From Xiphias gladius (lineage: Eukaryota > Chordata > Actinopteri > Istiophoriformes > Xiphiidae): a stretch of 64,000 nucleotides of DNA. The DNA is taken from positions 5,517,789 to 5,581,788 of the forward strand of contig NC_053412.1 in assembly GCF_016859285.1 (NCBI RefSeq). The letters run 5' to 3'. This document shows, piece by piece, positions 1 to 13,186 of the stretch (position 1 is the stretch's first letter; each line of letters opens with the position of its first letter). Position numbers and translations under genes: made by a program. The notes under the pieces were generated by a model. It did not search any database. It was not told where the DNA came from and saw only the letters and a list, made by a program, of their open reading frames with translations.

Positions 1-1861
1 ACTCTTTAAATAAATGCCATTGATATCCTCCCAGTCTAAGATGATTAAGCCACGCTAATTGGGGAATGAATTTAACATCAGCCTTCTACCACATGCTGGT
101 TATATTCATTCGGCTGTGTCACATTTGTCTACTCCATATTGGCATCAAACCTCATTTCAAAATATACTTGGCTGCTGAAATAGAGAACATTCGAGGGAGA
201 GTTTAGGGATTTACCAGCCGGTGGGATGAACATATGTCAATTTAAAGTTGTTTTTTTTTCCTGTGGAAGACATAAAACACTCAATTTTATCACCAATAAA
301 AGCCATTTTTACAGCACTAAGATCTAGGTAGTGTTAGAAATGTAGTTTATTCGTATAAAACTGGTTTGCCTTGCTCCAAATAACATCTCTTTTACTTTGT
401 GTTTACTTTGTGTTGGCCTTTTGATAAATGAGTGTGCCAATAAAACATGCTTGGCAAGCGTTCACATCGACTGAGAAGCTCTCTGCAGAATGGCTGAGCC
501 AACACCGTCATCTTCTCAGTAGAAGCAATGCAGTGTTTGTTAATTTGGTCTCTCCAACGAAACTGGGTCGATAAGAGACAGTAGCGGAAGGTGAGGAGAG
601 AATATACATAAAGTTCATTAAAAAGCTACACTGGGGCTGAATGCAAACACTGACGACTGGTTGCAATAGGTACAGTACAATGACCGGATGATGATCATTA
701 GGATAGTATATTTACATTCAGCCATGAGACGGATTCAGGACAGCCTGTAGTTACGGAAATGTCAGTGCGTCAGGTTATTGCCATTATTACCATTTCTGCT
801 CCATCTCGTGCATGAGGAAGTGTGTTGATTGGCACATTTACGGCTGTTTGCGCCCCGTATATGCTCAGAGAAGGCGGACACAGCTGACCTAGAGTATATG
901 AGAAATCGTTCTGTGCATGTCTTGAGTGTTGGTCAGTGTGTAATAAATTCCTGACCTCTTACTACTGTGGGTTGTGGTGTATTTACGGTAGAGTTTGACA
1001 GAGAGGCCAACTCTGCCTAGCGGTTGAGGTGAAAAAAAAAACAACTGCTACCATCCGAGTGTGTCTGTTTTGCTGGTTGTGTGTGTGTGAATTACCTAAA
1101 CTGCGTGAAAATGTACAAAATGCGTGTATGTTTTCCTGCGCACCTGTGTGTGTTTGCATTGGCTGATATCCAGTCGCCAAATTCCAGTCCTAATGGTTTT
1201 ATCTCACCCGCATAATCGGTGTGTCAGTGTGCTTGTGCATGTGCAGTTGTTTGCAGGTGCATACTGGGACGTTACCTCTGATTTCTTTGACAACCGTTAT
1301 GAAAACAAGTCAGTGTTAAAATAATCCTCCGTTTATGAGAACATTACGCCTTCTTTAAGTGTTGTCACTCATCTACATTGGACAGATCATGTTCCTCACG
1401 GCTGTGCTGTTTTTTGGGACCGTTCCAAGAAGCAGGTTATTTAAGCCGAGTTATCTGGAAATCATCAGCCCAGGTTCAAGGATATGAGATCCAGGTTTTA
1501 ATCAGCAAAGGTCAGTCTGCTCCTTGGAACAGGAGAGTGTTTAACACTTCTATATTCAGTCCAATCATTCTCGCTTTGGTCCTGAAATAATCTACAAAAG
1601 ATGATCTGCAACAACATTGATAGATCGCTGGTAAAGGCTGCACCAGACTCTAATTAAAAATACAGACTCAAGGCAGCTTTGGTTTCAAAAAGGGTTTAAG
1701 TTGCAGTGTAAATTTTGAAAGCTACAGATGTCAGCACTTAGAAAAGCGGTTATTGAGTATGCAGTGCTCGATCCATTGATAAACAGAAAAATAGCTAATC
1801 AACAACAGAATAGGTAGAGTAATGGTTTGAATAATTTATCCAATGGCAAAAATGCCCAATA

Positions 1862-1899
1862 CTGTCTGGTATCAGCTTCTTAGGGCTGATACCAGACAG
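1862..1899. repeat. Perfect 15-bp inverted repeat (hairpin)
   Basis: The arms CTGTCTGGTATCAGC (1862-1876) and GCTGATACCAGACAG (1885-1899) are exact reverse complements around an 8-base spacer. The bases just outside also resemble each other (GGCAAAAATG before and GGCAAAAATGA after). It could be a relic of a small inverted-repeat transposon. The stem is too short for a typical microRNA precursor. Confidence 0.75.
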
Positions 1900-3446
1900 G
1901 GCAAAAATGACTACTCTCTGAATAGTTCTGGGCATATTATAAAAAGTTAATCACCATTTCTAGCCTTCAATACCTTTTTACCCTCCAACACAACCCCCAG
2001 CACATGTCCTGTTCCCAGCCTGGGGCCAGACTCCCTCCCAGCAGCTGGTGAGTGGTGGGTGGCACTTCAACCCCACTGGCTGCGTGTATGTAGACAATTA
2101 GCTGAGCCACTGTGTGCATATACACACCAGAGTAAAGTTTTCCTTCTGTGTCATCAGCACAGCTCACACCTCAACAGTTTGTATCCGAGAGAGGTCGGGA
2201 TAAGCTTCTCGAGAAACACGCCCGAAGTGAGCATCCTACCTCCTCTCCATGACGTAGCAGTCAGGAGAGGATACAGGGTTTGTTTGCTCCTCATCTCAGA
2301 GGTTAAAGAAACGGCATTTCCCAGAGAAACCTACATTTCAATGCTGCCAGTAACTGTTTCACCGTAGCTGTAAGGGCTGCAGTGCTTTACAGAGCCCCAG
2401 GCAACAGCTCGTAGTCAACCTGAGTATGGATTTACCTCTATTTACCTTCTTTTGTTTGTTCAACTAATTACTTCCTCTCTAAAGTTATCCAGACAACTCT
2501 CTCTCTCGCAAAGCAGTAATCCTGATTCATGAGACAGGTCCCTGGTCTGTGTCGGTGCAGGAAAAATAAGTGTGTAGTTTTTGCGCGGATAACCAAATTA
2601 AAAAGAAGTGGGGAGGGGATATCCCCCAGAAGGTATGGTTGAGCGCACAAGGGAAGCCACTGTGTCTCTGTTGGCCTCTAATTGATCCCATCGGTCCTCG
2701 TTAGACTAAACGGCACATCACCAGCTTGCCAGTTTACCGACAAAACCTGCTCACTTTCAGACCAACTTTCATCCTGCCTTATTTCATCTCATCAGGATGC
2801 TTCTATCTGCTCAGATAAACAATAGTAATGGACAGCATGTGATTAATTTATGATTCCTTCCATTCTCTTCTTTCAAATTAGAGCACGTCCACTGGGTGAG
2901 TCACGACGGCCCCTGTGCCTTTTTCTCTTTTCTTGGCATCATCTGCACACGGATCCCAGGTAAAGGTGTTCAGTTATTTTAGGGTGGGACTGGGCGTTAG
3001 TCTGAGGAATGTTTCGATTTGTACAGGCAAGAAATGGTCCACAGTTGACTGTGACTGTGGGATGAGAGAACATGCGGGCATGACGTGGCCAAAAGGTGTG
3101 GCTTAACGCCAGGAAGTAGCCCAGGCCAAAAACAGATGTAATAAATGAAACCTTTAATCTCGCAACGGAGCCTCACCCCGCGATGTACCTGAGCAACGTA
3201 AACAAACATGTACAGACACACACTCTAATGTCCTGGTATCCCTGACAGATAACGGAACATTTTTTTAAAATGCACGTTTTGACACATTCAGTAACTGTTT
3301 GTCCTAAGACGAGCTTACATCATATAATACATGTGGGCGACGTGCGTGTGTTGCGTGCTTATAGAAATACAACCACTGGCCTCCACATGTCAACAGGAAT
3401 TGTGACATATATTTATTTATACTCAAATGAGCCATGAATCCACTCG

Positions 3447-3450
<4 letters not shown>

Positions 3451-3474
<24 letters not shown>
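3451..3474. repeat. (CA)12 microsatellite
   Basis: Uninterrupted CA dinucleotide run seen directly. It lies in intergenic DNA. Confidence 0.97.
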
Positions 3475-3477
<3 letters not shown>

Positions 3478-3624
3478 CTATATATAGAGTATATCGTATA
3501 TGATATAACTGGTCCCACTGCCAAATGTACATCTGGAGGTGAGTCAGCTTCACAGCCACCCACCCAGCAGTGAGTCATTTCTGCAAATGCTTCACAGCAT
3601 CTTAAATCCTCCAGCGCTAATCAT

Positions 3625-4275
3625 GGTGATGGAGGAAGTATTCAGCTCTTTTACTGAAGTACAAGTAGCAATACCACAATTAGAAATAATCTTTTACTAG
3701 TAAAACTCTGACATTCAAAATGTTACGTTTGTAAAAGTATGTATTTATTATGCTACTAGATCATTATTACTGGTACATTAACATTTAAACAGCATTTTAA
3801 TGATGTGGCTGGCTGCGGCATCGCTAATTTTATCCATTGTATGTATATACTGTTTGGTGGTTTAATTTACTATATAACTGAGTAGAGCTGAATTGATTAG
3901 TTGGTCATTCAGTTTGTCGATCAATAGAAGATTCATTTGAAATTATTATGAAAACTGATTCATCGTTTGAGTACATTTTTAAGCAAAATTAGCAGAAGTT
4001 CACTAGTTCTGGCCTCTCAAGTGTGAATATGTTTCTGTTTTTGGAAGCTTAATCGAAAATGAAAACAAGACTTGGTTGCAGCCCTGTAACAATACGTTGT
4101 ATTTTATGTGCTCGGGGTAGGTTTTTAAAATCTTAATTCGCAAAGTACCTGAAATATAGTGGAGAAAGAGAGTGAAGTAGTGGACATTTTAAATGCTCAA
4201 GTAAAGTACAAGTACCTCAGAATTGTATTTAAGAACAGGAATTGAGTAAATATACGTAGTTCAGTTTCCACCATT
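3625..4275. repeat. Interspersed repeat, CAAGTAAAGTAC family, with a nested insertion
   Basis: Begins GATGGAGGAAGTATTCAG and contains CTTTTACTGAAGTACAAGTAG; near the end it has CAAGTAAAGTACAAGTACCTC. Related blocks recur at 59.3, 60.8 and 61.5 kb. I recognise this from memory as a common teleost interspersed repeat. A copy of a second family sits inside it at about 3884-4085. Boundaries are approximate. Confidence 0.6.
3884..4085 (+). repeat. Interspersed repeat, GCTGCAAC/GTTGCAGCCCT family (copy 1)
   Basis: Starts TAGAGCTGAATTGATTAG and ends TTGGTTGCAGCCCT. The ends are imperfect inverted repeats, which suggests a small non-autonomous DNA transposon. The middle contains CTCAAGTGTGAATATG, shared with the copy at 44.4 kb. 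It interrupts the repeat at 3625-4275, so it inserted later. Confidence 0.6.
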
Positions 4276-5424
4276 TATCACATGGGTTGTGTAATGTTAT
4301 TCCAGCACACCTTTGGCACAATGCCTATAAACAGGGTGGTGAATAAATGGTGCGGTCTTGGACACCGGATGCTTTACATGCCATTTGCGTGGAGGTCTGG
4401 CTTCCCTTGAAACTGCTGCACAAGAGATAAGGAGGCTGACTTTGTTCCTCCGCAGCCAGAAAGTAGGGCAGCTAGAGGGAGCAGCATGGAGTCCCGGGTC
4501 GTCCGCTACGTCATAAGAACAAGTGTGCGTGCGAGCAGGAAGATGGGGGGGCAATGCCTCAGCTTGTTTCCTCTCCGTATCCTAATTGCAGGCAGAACAG
4601 TGAGGCAGTAAATTATGAATGAAATTGAGAAGGAAGCAATGGAGGGAAGGAACTAAAATTCAAGGACCTCTTCTCTCCGGCCTCTTTTCGCTCTCATATG
4701 TAGAAATAATGAAAAAGCTCTGCACTGTCCTGTACATACTGTTCCCCATTAATTTCCCCTCGCACAGACACACAGAAAACCACAGCTGCGGTTTTATCGC
4801 TCTGCAGTGATTTTTTTTTTTTTTTTTCACTGGGCATTGAACATTGCCAATGAAAAACATGAACAACATCCTCCCCTTTATCTGCCCTCTTCTGTTCCTA
4901 AAACGTTCCTACTTGTATATGACTAAGAACAAAAAACAAAAAAAACCAAAACTTATATCGTTTCTTGTAGGGTTCAGTCACATTTTGGATTTATCCTGCC
5001 TTTGCATGAGAACAGACATTATAAAACGACCCCCCGGAAAAAACTAAATTTATAGATAAATCAGGCAGTCTTGGTGTCACCTAACACATCATTAAAACAT
5101 CGTAATGTGGATAGAAAATATGCCACGTTCCAAGAGGTTGTAGGATGGATGTTGGAGCTGGAAAAGATTCAATTTATGAGCTTTTATGTTACCTCTGTAT
5201 TGTAAGTCGGATATATCAGAGCATTTAGAAAAATCTGACCCCCCTCGTCGACTTGTGCATTTCAACATGAAGCTGGTAATTACGAGAACTCCGCCACGAC
5301 ATGAATGTGGCATTTCGCTTCTATCCTAATGCGTAGGTCGGAGGTCGTTTTAAAATCTCCGCCTCTCAGCCGAGGGATGGCAGCGTGATGGTGTGTTGGC
5401 TGATCAGTGGGTCGCTCCGGCACT

Positions 5425-5695
5425 TCGGCCGAGAATGCAATATCTCAACAACTAGTGGATGGGTAGCCATGAGATTTGGTTCACACGTTTATGTTCCCCT
5501 GGCGATGAATTGCAGTAACTTTGGCGACGCTCTGACGTGTCAGTTAGCGCCATCATCAGGCCTAAATACTTTGGTTTATGATCAAATACTGTACCTGCAA
5601 AACTAATGACATTCCCTTCATCCTCATTTTACATGGTGTATATCGGTGGTTTTGGCTTAGACAATGTCTCACCAATCACTAATAGCATCATGAAT
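5425..5695 (+). repeat. Interspersed repeat, CAACAACTAGTGGATGG family
   Basis: Contains AATATCTCAACAACTAGTGG, GCCATGAGATTTGGTTCACA, GCGCCATCATCAGG and CTGCAAAACTAATGACATTC in that order. I recognise this order from memory as a widespread percomorph interspersed repeat. No coding capacity is visible. Boundaries are approximate. Confidence 0.55.
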
Positions 5696-8212
5696 GGATA
5701 TTAGTATATTATTAGTGATTATTAATATATTTGTGTCACATTTTATTCAAGTTCATTCGAGCTCCTCAGCTTCCTCCTTCAGTTTTAAGCTTCTCCTTCA
5801 GTTTAAAACCATCAGTACATGATGTTAAAAGGCTTCACTTTATCTTCCACAAAACCCATTTCATGCACCAGAAATGCAGCTTAAATATAGGACGTTTACA
5901 AGACCCCTCTCGCTGCAGGCTACAAAAATAACGACAGAGAAGAGGTCACTCGCTCCAAAACGGACCGTATGGCTGTACTTCTCCTATGGCACTTTAAAAA
6001 GAGGCTCCAGGCTGAGATAAACACATCACGCAAACAAACCCAGCAGCTTTTTTCTACTCCCGCTTTTGAAGAGGCTGCTTGTTTACCACTTAGTACTGCA
6101 AACCAGGTGTGTGTGGGTGTTTAGACGCCAATATTTGGCTTTTTCCTGCCGGTGTTTTCTTAAGGAGGGCATCAGTGGTCTGGGCAGCTGCAGGCCCCAC
6201 AAACCCTTTGGTTCCATTCATTTGCATGAAGACGACAATCATTTAACCTCAGTTTTGTCATTATATCATTGTGCGTTTCATACCAGCATGTTTGTTACAT
6301 CAGGCTTTACTTCATGTCAGTCACTTGGCACCTACAGAGAGAGGCTCCCTCGGGAAACAATCCTTCGAAACATGTTGCCTTACGAGCCTTACTGTCTTCT
6401 TCTTTGGGGGCCTCTTTGTAAGTCGCGTAGCTGTGTCGTTAGCTTTGACACTTTGTATTGTTGACAATGGCAAATTAAATACAGCTAAAAAACAGACAGT
6501 AGTGAACAGGTAAAAACCTGAAAAAGCAGTGGGTTTGTTGTTTAAAGCTCTTGAGAGCCTCAGTATTTTACACATTCTACCCACGCTGACGTGTCGTGAC
6601 TGCGGGTGAAACACTGACCCTTCCACTGCTTTTGTGTGCCGTCACTCAAGGCTTCCTCTGTGGTTGTGTACATTTATCAGCCGGAGTTTGTGTGAGTCGC
6701 ACGCAGCTTCGATTCCCACATTTCCAAAGCTGCAATTACAGTATTTGTGTGAGTTTTGGCTGAGGGAGAGAAAGGAGATCTTTCCTGAGGACACTTTGAC
6801 GTGACAAGAGGAGATATGAATTAGTCTGGAAGCTCAGGGTGTTTCAAAAGATGTACTGCGTTTTTTTTATTTTTTTTAGAGGCATTAAATCGGTTCTGAC
6901 AAACGACAGTGCACACCGGTGTGTGACAGGGTGAAGGTAACAATTCAAGAATGTGTTAATGATAGGAAAGTGTTTGAGCACTGATGGAACCAAGGACACA
7001 CATAATATTTCAAGGTGCTAAGGTTCTCGAGACATAATTAAGTTTAATTTAGTGCTAATATGGTGATAATATGATTAACCAAAATGGAAAAATAAAATCA
7101 TTCACATCTTGATTTTTCCTTGTTAGTAATCATCAATGACATGTACGCAAAAAAACTGTGACAAAAAACAGCTAATAGTGTCATTTCAATAAAATCGCAG
7201 TTCATTTATGGCAGTGTTTTGTGTGGCTTTTGCTATTGGCCTGATTTAAAGTTTCAAAGCTGAGATCACAATCCAAGTAACATCCAAATCTTAAGTCTGA
7301 GATTTAATGTTATGTAGCAGCCACCGTGTCTTTCTGAAGTTAAGTCTCAACAATGTCCGTTTAAAAGCATTTGCGTGAAACCAGCTCTTTAAGCACGATG
7401 CCGAGAAACTGGAATTTTCTGTTACACTTTATTTTTACTGGTCCGTAGTTTCTGAATAAATTCCCAGGAAGGAAAGAATTATGTTATTATAGGGAAAATA
7501 TAAATTTCCTTGGAAGAAAAGATCCATTTATACCCAAGTAAGTATTTGTTGAACGCTGCCAGTTTTTCCCTATAATTAAATTACTTTTTTTTTTTTTTTT
7601 TTAATTTCTTGGAAATAATTAGGAAATTAAAGACGGGAATGCCAAGAGTTGATGAATTTTGACTCCTCCACAGTAATGGTGCTTACTACAGTAGTTCTGA
7701 ATGCAGAAGGAAACTGGAAGTTTCATAGCATTTTACACTTAATCATATCCTGCCAGAAACACTGTTTTATGAAGGAAGCGTAAAGATGGAATCAAGTGTA
7801 TAAGGGCTCATAAGCTCTTAAAAGAGATGTCCAGAGGGCAAAACAATATGTGCTGTTATACAATAAGAAACGGCTGCATTTTCCTTGCCAATGCGGACGC
7901 AGACTTCTTAAAACTGAGAAATCGTGTAGAAAAATTCGTCCTTTTTTTAACTTAACACCACTTAACACACACACACTCCAAACTGCGGTGTATTCACGCC
8001 GCGTCCCGTGTACTTCAGGATTTCTGTGTCCCCCGCCTATCGCTCATATTTAATGCAGCTCTGCACCTGCTCTGTTGGAGGATGACCGATGGGGACACAG
8101 TGTACCGCCCGACCACACAGATAGAAATGATCAAAAAACAATGCCAGGAATGGAAATGTTGGTCGGCCCGTGCTTACTGTCTGGGTGGGGCGGACACATT
8201 CTCAAGCATGCA

Positions 8213-8215
<3 letters not shown>

Positions 8216-8260
<45 letters not shown>
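8216..8260. repeat. (GT)n microsatellite, 45 bases
   Basis: Pure GT run. The Cys-Val and His-Thr peptide frames across it are artefacts of the repeat. Confidence 0.97.
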
Positions 8261-8263
<3 letters not shown>

Positions 8264-8629
8264 ACATACTAGTCGGCTGTCTACTATACTGTATGTACAG
8301 ACCCTGCTGGAACACCCTGTACTTCTCAAACCCGCCTGAAACCCTTCAGCTAAAGAGCGGAAGGGTGGGTCACTACACTGTGTTGCCCACAGGGGGGTTG
8401 ACCTAAATATCAGCCTATGTGCATATCTTTTACATCTTTGTATCAATCTATATGATGCAATGTTGAGTGGATATTTAACAGAAAGGGTGATCAGTGTCTC
8501 TTTATCTTAGTTTTACTCCCTGCATTCTTTGTCTCTTGCTCTGGTTTCCTTCTTCGTTCTTTATGAAAAGAGTCAGTGGCTACATGAATAAATAATACCC
8601 CATGTATCAACTAAATTATAGGCTGTAAA

Positions 8630-8634
<5 letters not shown>

Positions 8635-8666
<32 letters not shown>
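8635..8666. repeat. (AT)n microsatellite
   Basis: Pure alternating AT run of about 32 bases in intergenic DNA. Confidence 0.95.
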
Positions 8667-8668
<2 letters not shown>

Positions 8669-11209
8669 AGATGGCAACATTGGTAGTCCAGGTTAGACCT
8701 CAATTCCCTCTCCTCAGATTTATCTTTTTAACATTTTGGAGGGGGCCCGACCCCTAGGTTGGAAAACACTGGACTAAAATTGAAATAACTGTCACATTAA
8801 GTCCACCTCAACCAGCTAAACAATAAAACTCTACTTTCATATTGAAGCATTGGTATTAAAGATACCACTCACTGTGGGGCATTTTACGGCATAATGAGTA
8901 CTTTCACTTTCGATGACTGAAGTACATTTTTGCTCATAATACTTCTGTTCTTTTACCTGTGTAGGATTTAGAATACAGAACATTTACTTCCAATGGAGTA
9001 GTTTTCCATTGTGGAATTGTTGTACACTGTGTATAGGTAGGGGTGTGATCTAACCGACCGAAACGACGCAGGTTTGGAAGCGAAAAAATCATATTTGAAC
9101 AGAGCGTCGGTTAATAGATGAAACCGAGTTATGATGACGGACGTACCCACGCCGCTGCACTTGTACATTGTCATGGTGGCTGTAGTTTCTGTGATTTCTT
9201 TCAGCTCATGATAGTAAATTAGCTTCAGCTGGCGGGAGTTGTATCCAGCTCAAGGTCACATGTCTTTAATTGGCTCGAGTGAACGCAAGGTTATATGCGG
9301 CATTCCAGTTGCAAGGGTCGATCAGTAGTCTAACACTGGTTAAATTCAGTCACGTGCAGTCGTGTGGCATAGAAATAATTTGACATGTAATTGCAACGTC
9401 GCATGTGTCAAATGCTGCAGCGCTACAGCAGACGGACGGCGTGCGTCCACAGAAATGCTTCTTGACTGCACCAGTGTCTCCATCACTGCTTCGCTGCGTT
9501 TGTGCTCTTCTCTCTTCCTTGCCTCTGCTCAGCCTGCATTTTCCTCCTGCCGGTGTCGGCTCCACGTGTCGCTGTCTGGTGCCTGGAGCCGGACTGAAAA
9601 CGTGAGAGGAACCCGCAGATTTCAGGAGGGAAGAATTTAAAGAAACACGCCGGCTTTTTTGAGGATGATTGTCGTGTCTCAACAGTCACATGAACGCTCA
9701 GGAACCAGACTATTTCAAGAATTTCCTGACTGACACATTCAAAATAAGAACTTTCTATTTAGAAATTAAATGTTTGTCGGGTTTATTCTTGGTGTATCAT
9801 GTATTTAATGGAAAATGAAAAACAAAATTGCCCAGAAACAATTTTTAGGTGGACATAGTTTCGCTTCAACCCAACGCCTGTGGTCGTTTGGTCTAGATAG
9901 AAATTGCCAGAGTGTGTTATGGTTTCAGGTGCATGAACGACACGTGCTACGGTGAAAATGCTCCCCTGGAGCTCCACAGCAAATGATTACTTGGGTGAAT
10001 TTGGTGACCATTTGAATAACTTACTGATATGGTCTGACTTTCTGATACCGTAGCTCTGAATGTGCAGGTTGCGATGTCCCTAGATGTTTTCCAAAATATG
10101 ACTTTTATCGCATTTTTATTACCATTACATTAACCTCTACTCATCTCTCAAACATAAACGTGACATTGAAATGCAAAAGGTATTTAGTATAGGCTTAAAG
10201 ATGAAGGAAAAAGATGGCAAAAAGGGGAAATAAAATAAAAATGAAGCTGTCATTCGGCGGTCAGTGTAATCATTGTTAATGTAATGTCATTTGGAATTGG
10301 TGATCGTGGTGGTTGAGTTGAGTGCACAGAAAAAAAAGGAGAAATTGCATGTCTTCCCACTGCCCTTTTAAAAACGATAATGGAAGTGGGATTGAGAGGG
10401 GGGCGAGAGGTGAAGGATGACATGTGGATGAAAAGAGAAGGCTGCTCATTTCTCTTCCTGTCTCAAAAATAGGAAGCAAACAGGAAACACTGCAGTGATA
10501 GAAGCCGACCTCAGACGGCGTGTGTTTATATTTGCATGTGCGTGTGTGGTTGAACACTGTGTACCAGACATGGGGCTGAATGAGGGTTCAAGGACCTGGA
10601 GGCTACACAGAAAGGGCTTCAGATGAAAGGGGGCAGCTTAGACAGGGGGTTCAAGTCCAACTTGTTCACATATCTGTTCCTGCCTGACTGACTGACCCAG
10701 ATCGGCTCCATCTATCTCACTTCAACTGCTGTTTATGCTGAGCCGCAGGAGGGAGGAAAACAAAACGACTCCCCGAGCAGTACTGCGACAAGAAAACAAT
10801 ACGCAGAGGAAGCTCTGCTGTTTCGGAGACAGCACCCGAGAGGCTTCGCCAAAGTGGTGATCTCAGAGCAAATATGCTTTTAGGGAAAGTCAGGGTTTGT
10901 TTTTCTGTGTCCAATTATCTGCACACTGGGCACACCCACTCTCCGTCTCTGCAAACAAAAAGTAGGATTTGTGAGTTTATGTGAAGGGCTTTGCACGTTC
11001 TTGCAGATGTGTAAGCACAGACAGGCAGATGTCGGCCAGATGATGCCTTCGACTGCGTGTTTACCTATTTAAACAAAGCTTTCAGTATCTAGGCTGATCC
11101 AGGGACAGCTTTGCAAGGTTTTTACCAGATCTGTGCTCCTGCTTCTTTGAGAGGCCTCGGGCTTCGTAGACCCATTTGGCGCACACCTGCTCAAACACAC
11201 CCGCCGCGG

Positions 11210-11231
11210 TGTGTGTGTGTGTGTGTGTGTG
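11210..11231. repeat. (GT)11 microsatellite
   Basis: GT run following CCGCCGCG, seen directly. Confidence 0.93.
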
Positions 11232-13149
11232 CAGAAAAGGAAAAAGTCTGTATTTCTGGTACACAACAACGCACCGGTTTGACCCTGAAAGATCATCAAC
11301 GCTCCCTTCAGTCGTCAGAGGCAGCAGCCACGCCTGCTGAGTGTTCAAGCCCTTTTCGAGATTGCTTTGGTTTTAGGTCACATTACTGTGTCACACGAGG
11401 TCGAGGCTTTCTCCTTCCTCTGGTCGGTCCTGTGAGTGCTCAGTGGATGTGTCCACGTGGAGGCAGAGGAAGGACACATTAAGTGCTCGTGCTGGCATTG
11501 TGACGGCCGTGCGCGCCCTCTGATCGTTGCTGATCAGCACATTGTCAGCCGGAGAACAGACTGAACTTCATGACACAGTTGATGTCAGTCTATATAAGGA
11601 TGGAAATCAATTACTACTGATGCTACAGTGTTTTCTCAGCCCAGTCGACGTCTATCAAGCTTTTTTTATTCCTGCACAGCGCGAATGCAGTTTACAGCGA
11701 TAGCCGTAAAGTTTTTTCAAATATATGAGTTCTTGTTATAGGACAGTGGTTGATAAAAGCAGGCTTCTCCTTTCTAGCTGACAGCAGCGACAACATTGTA
11801 TGAGATGTAGCTAGCTGGTAGGATTGAGATTAAAATTAGTCCCAGTGTTATAAGCACAAAAAGGAAAAATGTAAGCTCAGACTGTTGTTTCCTCCTAACA
11901 TAACCATTACCTGTTTAGCTTATATACGTCATATTGTAGTTTGTATTTATTTCACTTTAAGCATTACAAGGGAAAAGGATTTGAGCTGGAGAACTGATGA
12001 AAACAGATGTGTTTTGAGAGCAAAATGCTGTCTTGGAGGACACAGCCGCTAACGTTACCTTCAACTCTGATATAGTAGTAACCCACTTCCACACAGTGGA
12101 TGTGCTACTTGTATAGAGGTTTTTTTTTGTTTTTTTTTAAACTTAACCTGTAACCCCACAAAAATATAGTTAGTTAATTTTGGGCTCCTTGGACTTTCAA
12201 GTAGTGCAGGGTTAAAATAGTATGTAGCAAGCTAGTTAGCTGGAGTGGCTAACAGTTGCAGTTTACATTGGAGCAAACAAACAGGTTTGATCCATTCTTT
12301 ACACCTTTGCTCATGTATTTTTTGGTTTTGGAAAAGCTAAAAAAAAAAAAAAAAAAGGAAAAAAGAGGCACATCCTTCCAGACTCTTTAAAGGCTCTTTA
12401 GTCTCTCTTAATACAGCCCCGTGCGCTCTGCTTCAGTATGTGGAGAACCCCAAAGCTTGACAGGCCTGCTGCGCCTAGTTGTGGTTGCAACAAGGAGTTT
12501 AGCAAACAATCTGGTAACGGAGGCACTGGGATTGTCAAAATGTAATAAAATGTTCCCCCAAGTGCATAAAAAAAAAAAAAAAAAAAATGGAGGAAAACCT
12601 GCCAACGCGCACAGATGAATAAACACTGGGGGGGGGTAAAGGGTTTGGTTTGGTGGTGTATTTGGTGCCATGTTGGTCAGACACAGTGCTGACACAAATG
12701 GGATGTTGCGGCCAAACTATTGTGAAAAGTGTCACATTGTTGTGTTGCTGGAGGCCCGAGTCCCTTTTAAGTCTCCTGTGTGTGGTATGCATTTTATGGT
12801 GTCTGCAGAATATAATATTTCAGTGGTAGAACATACCAACTTGACGTCTGTTTACCATTTCAGACCGTGGATCATTTTACAAACTTATATCGACACAAGC
12901 TCAGAAAACTCCCTCTCACCAGACATCTTAGTCTATTCTCTTTACTTTACTGTATGTCTCATAGACTTAAAGTCCTTCAAGCGTCCTTCGAATAAACTGG
13001 AACAGTCTGTGCCATAAACAACCCGATTAAGAGGAAAGCTCTTTAAGTGAATGTAGTGTTGTTGGGCCTGTTGTTGTCTCTCCTGCTGTGTCAGCTTAAC
13101 AGTGGTGTAATGACTGTCTGGCTGCACGGAAAAGGCACACACACCCAAG

Positions 13150-13151
<2 letters not shown>

Positions 13152-13184
<33 letters not shown>
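13152..13184. repeat. (CA)n microsatellite
   Basis: CA run of about 33 bases in intergenic DNA. Confidence 0.95.
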
Positions 13185-13186
<2 letters not shown>

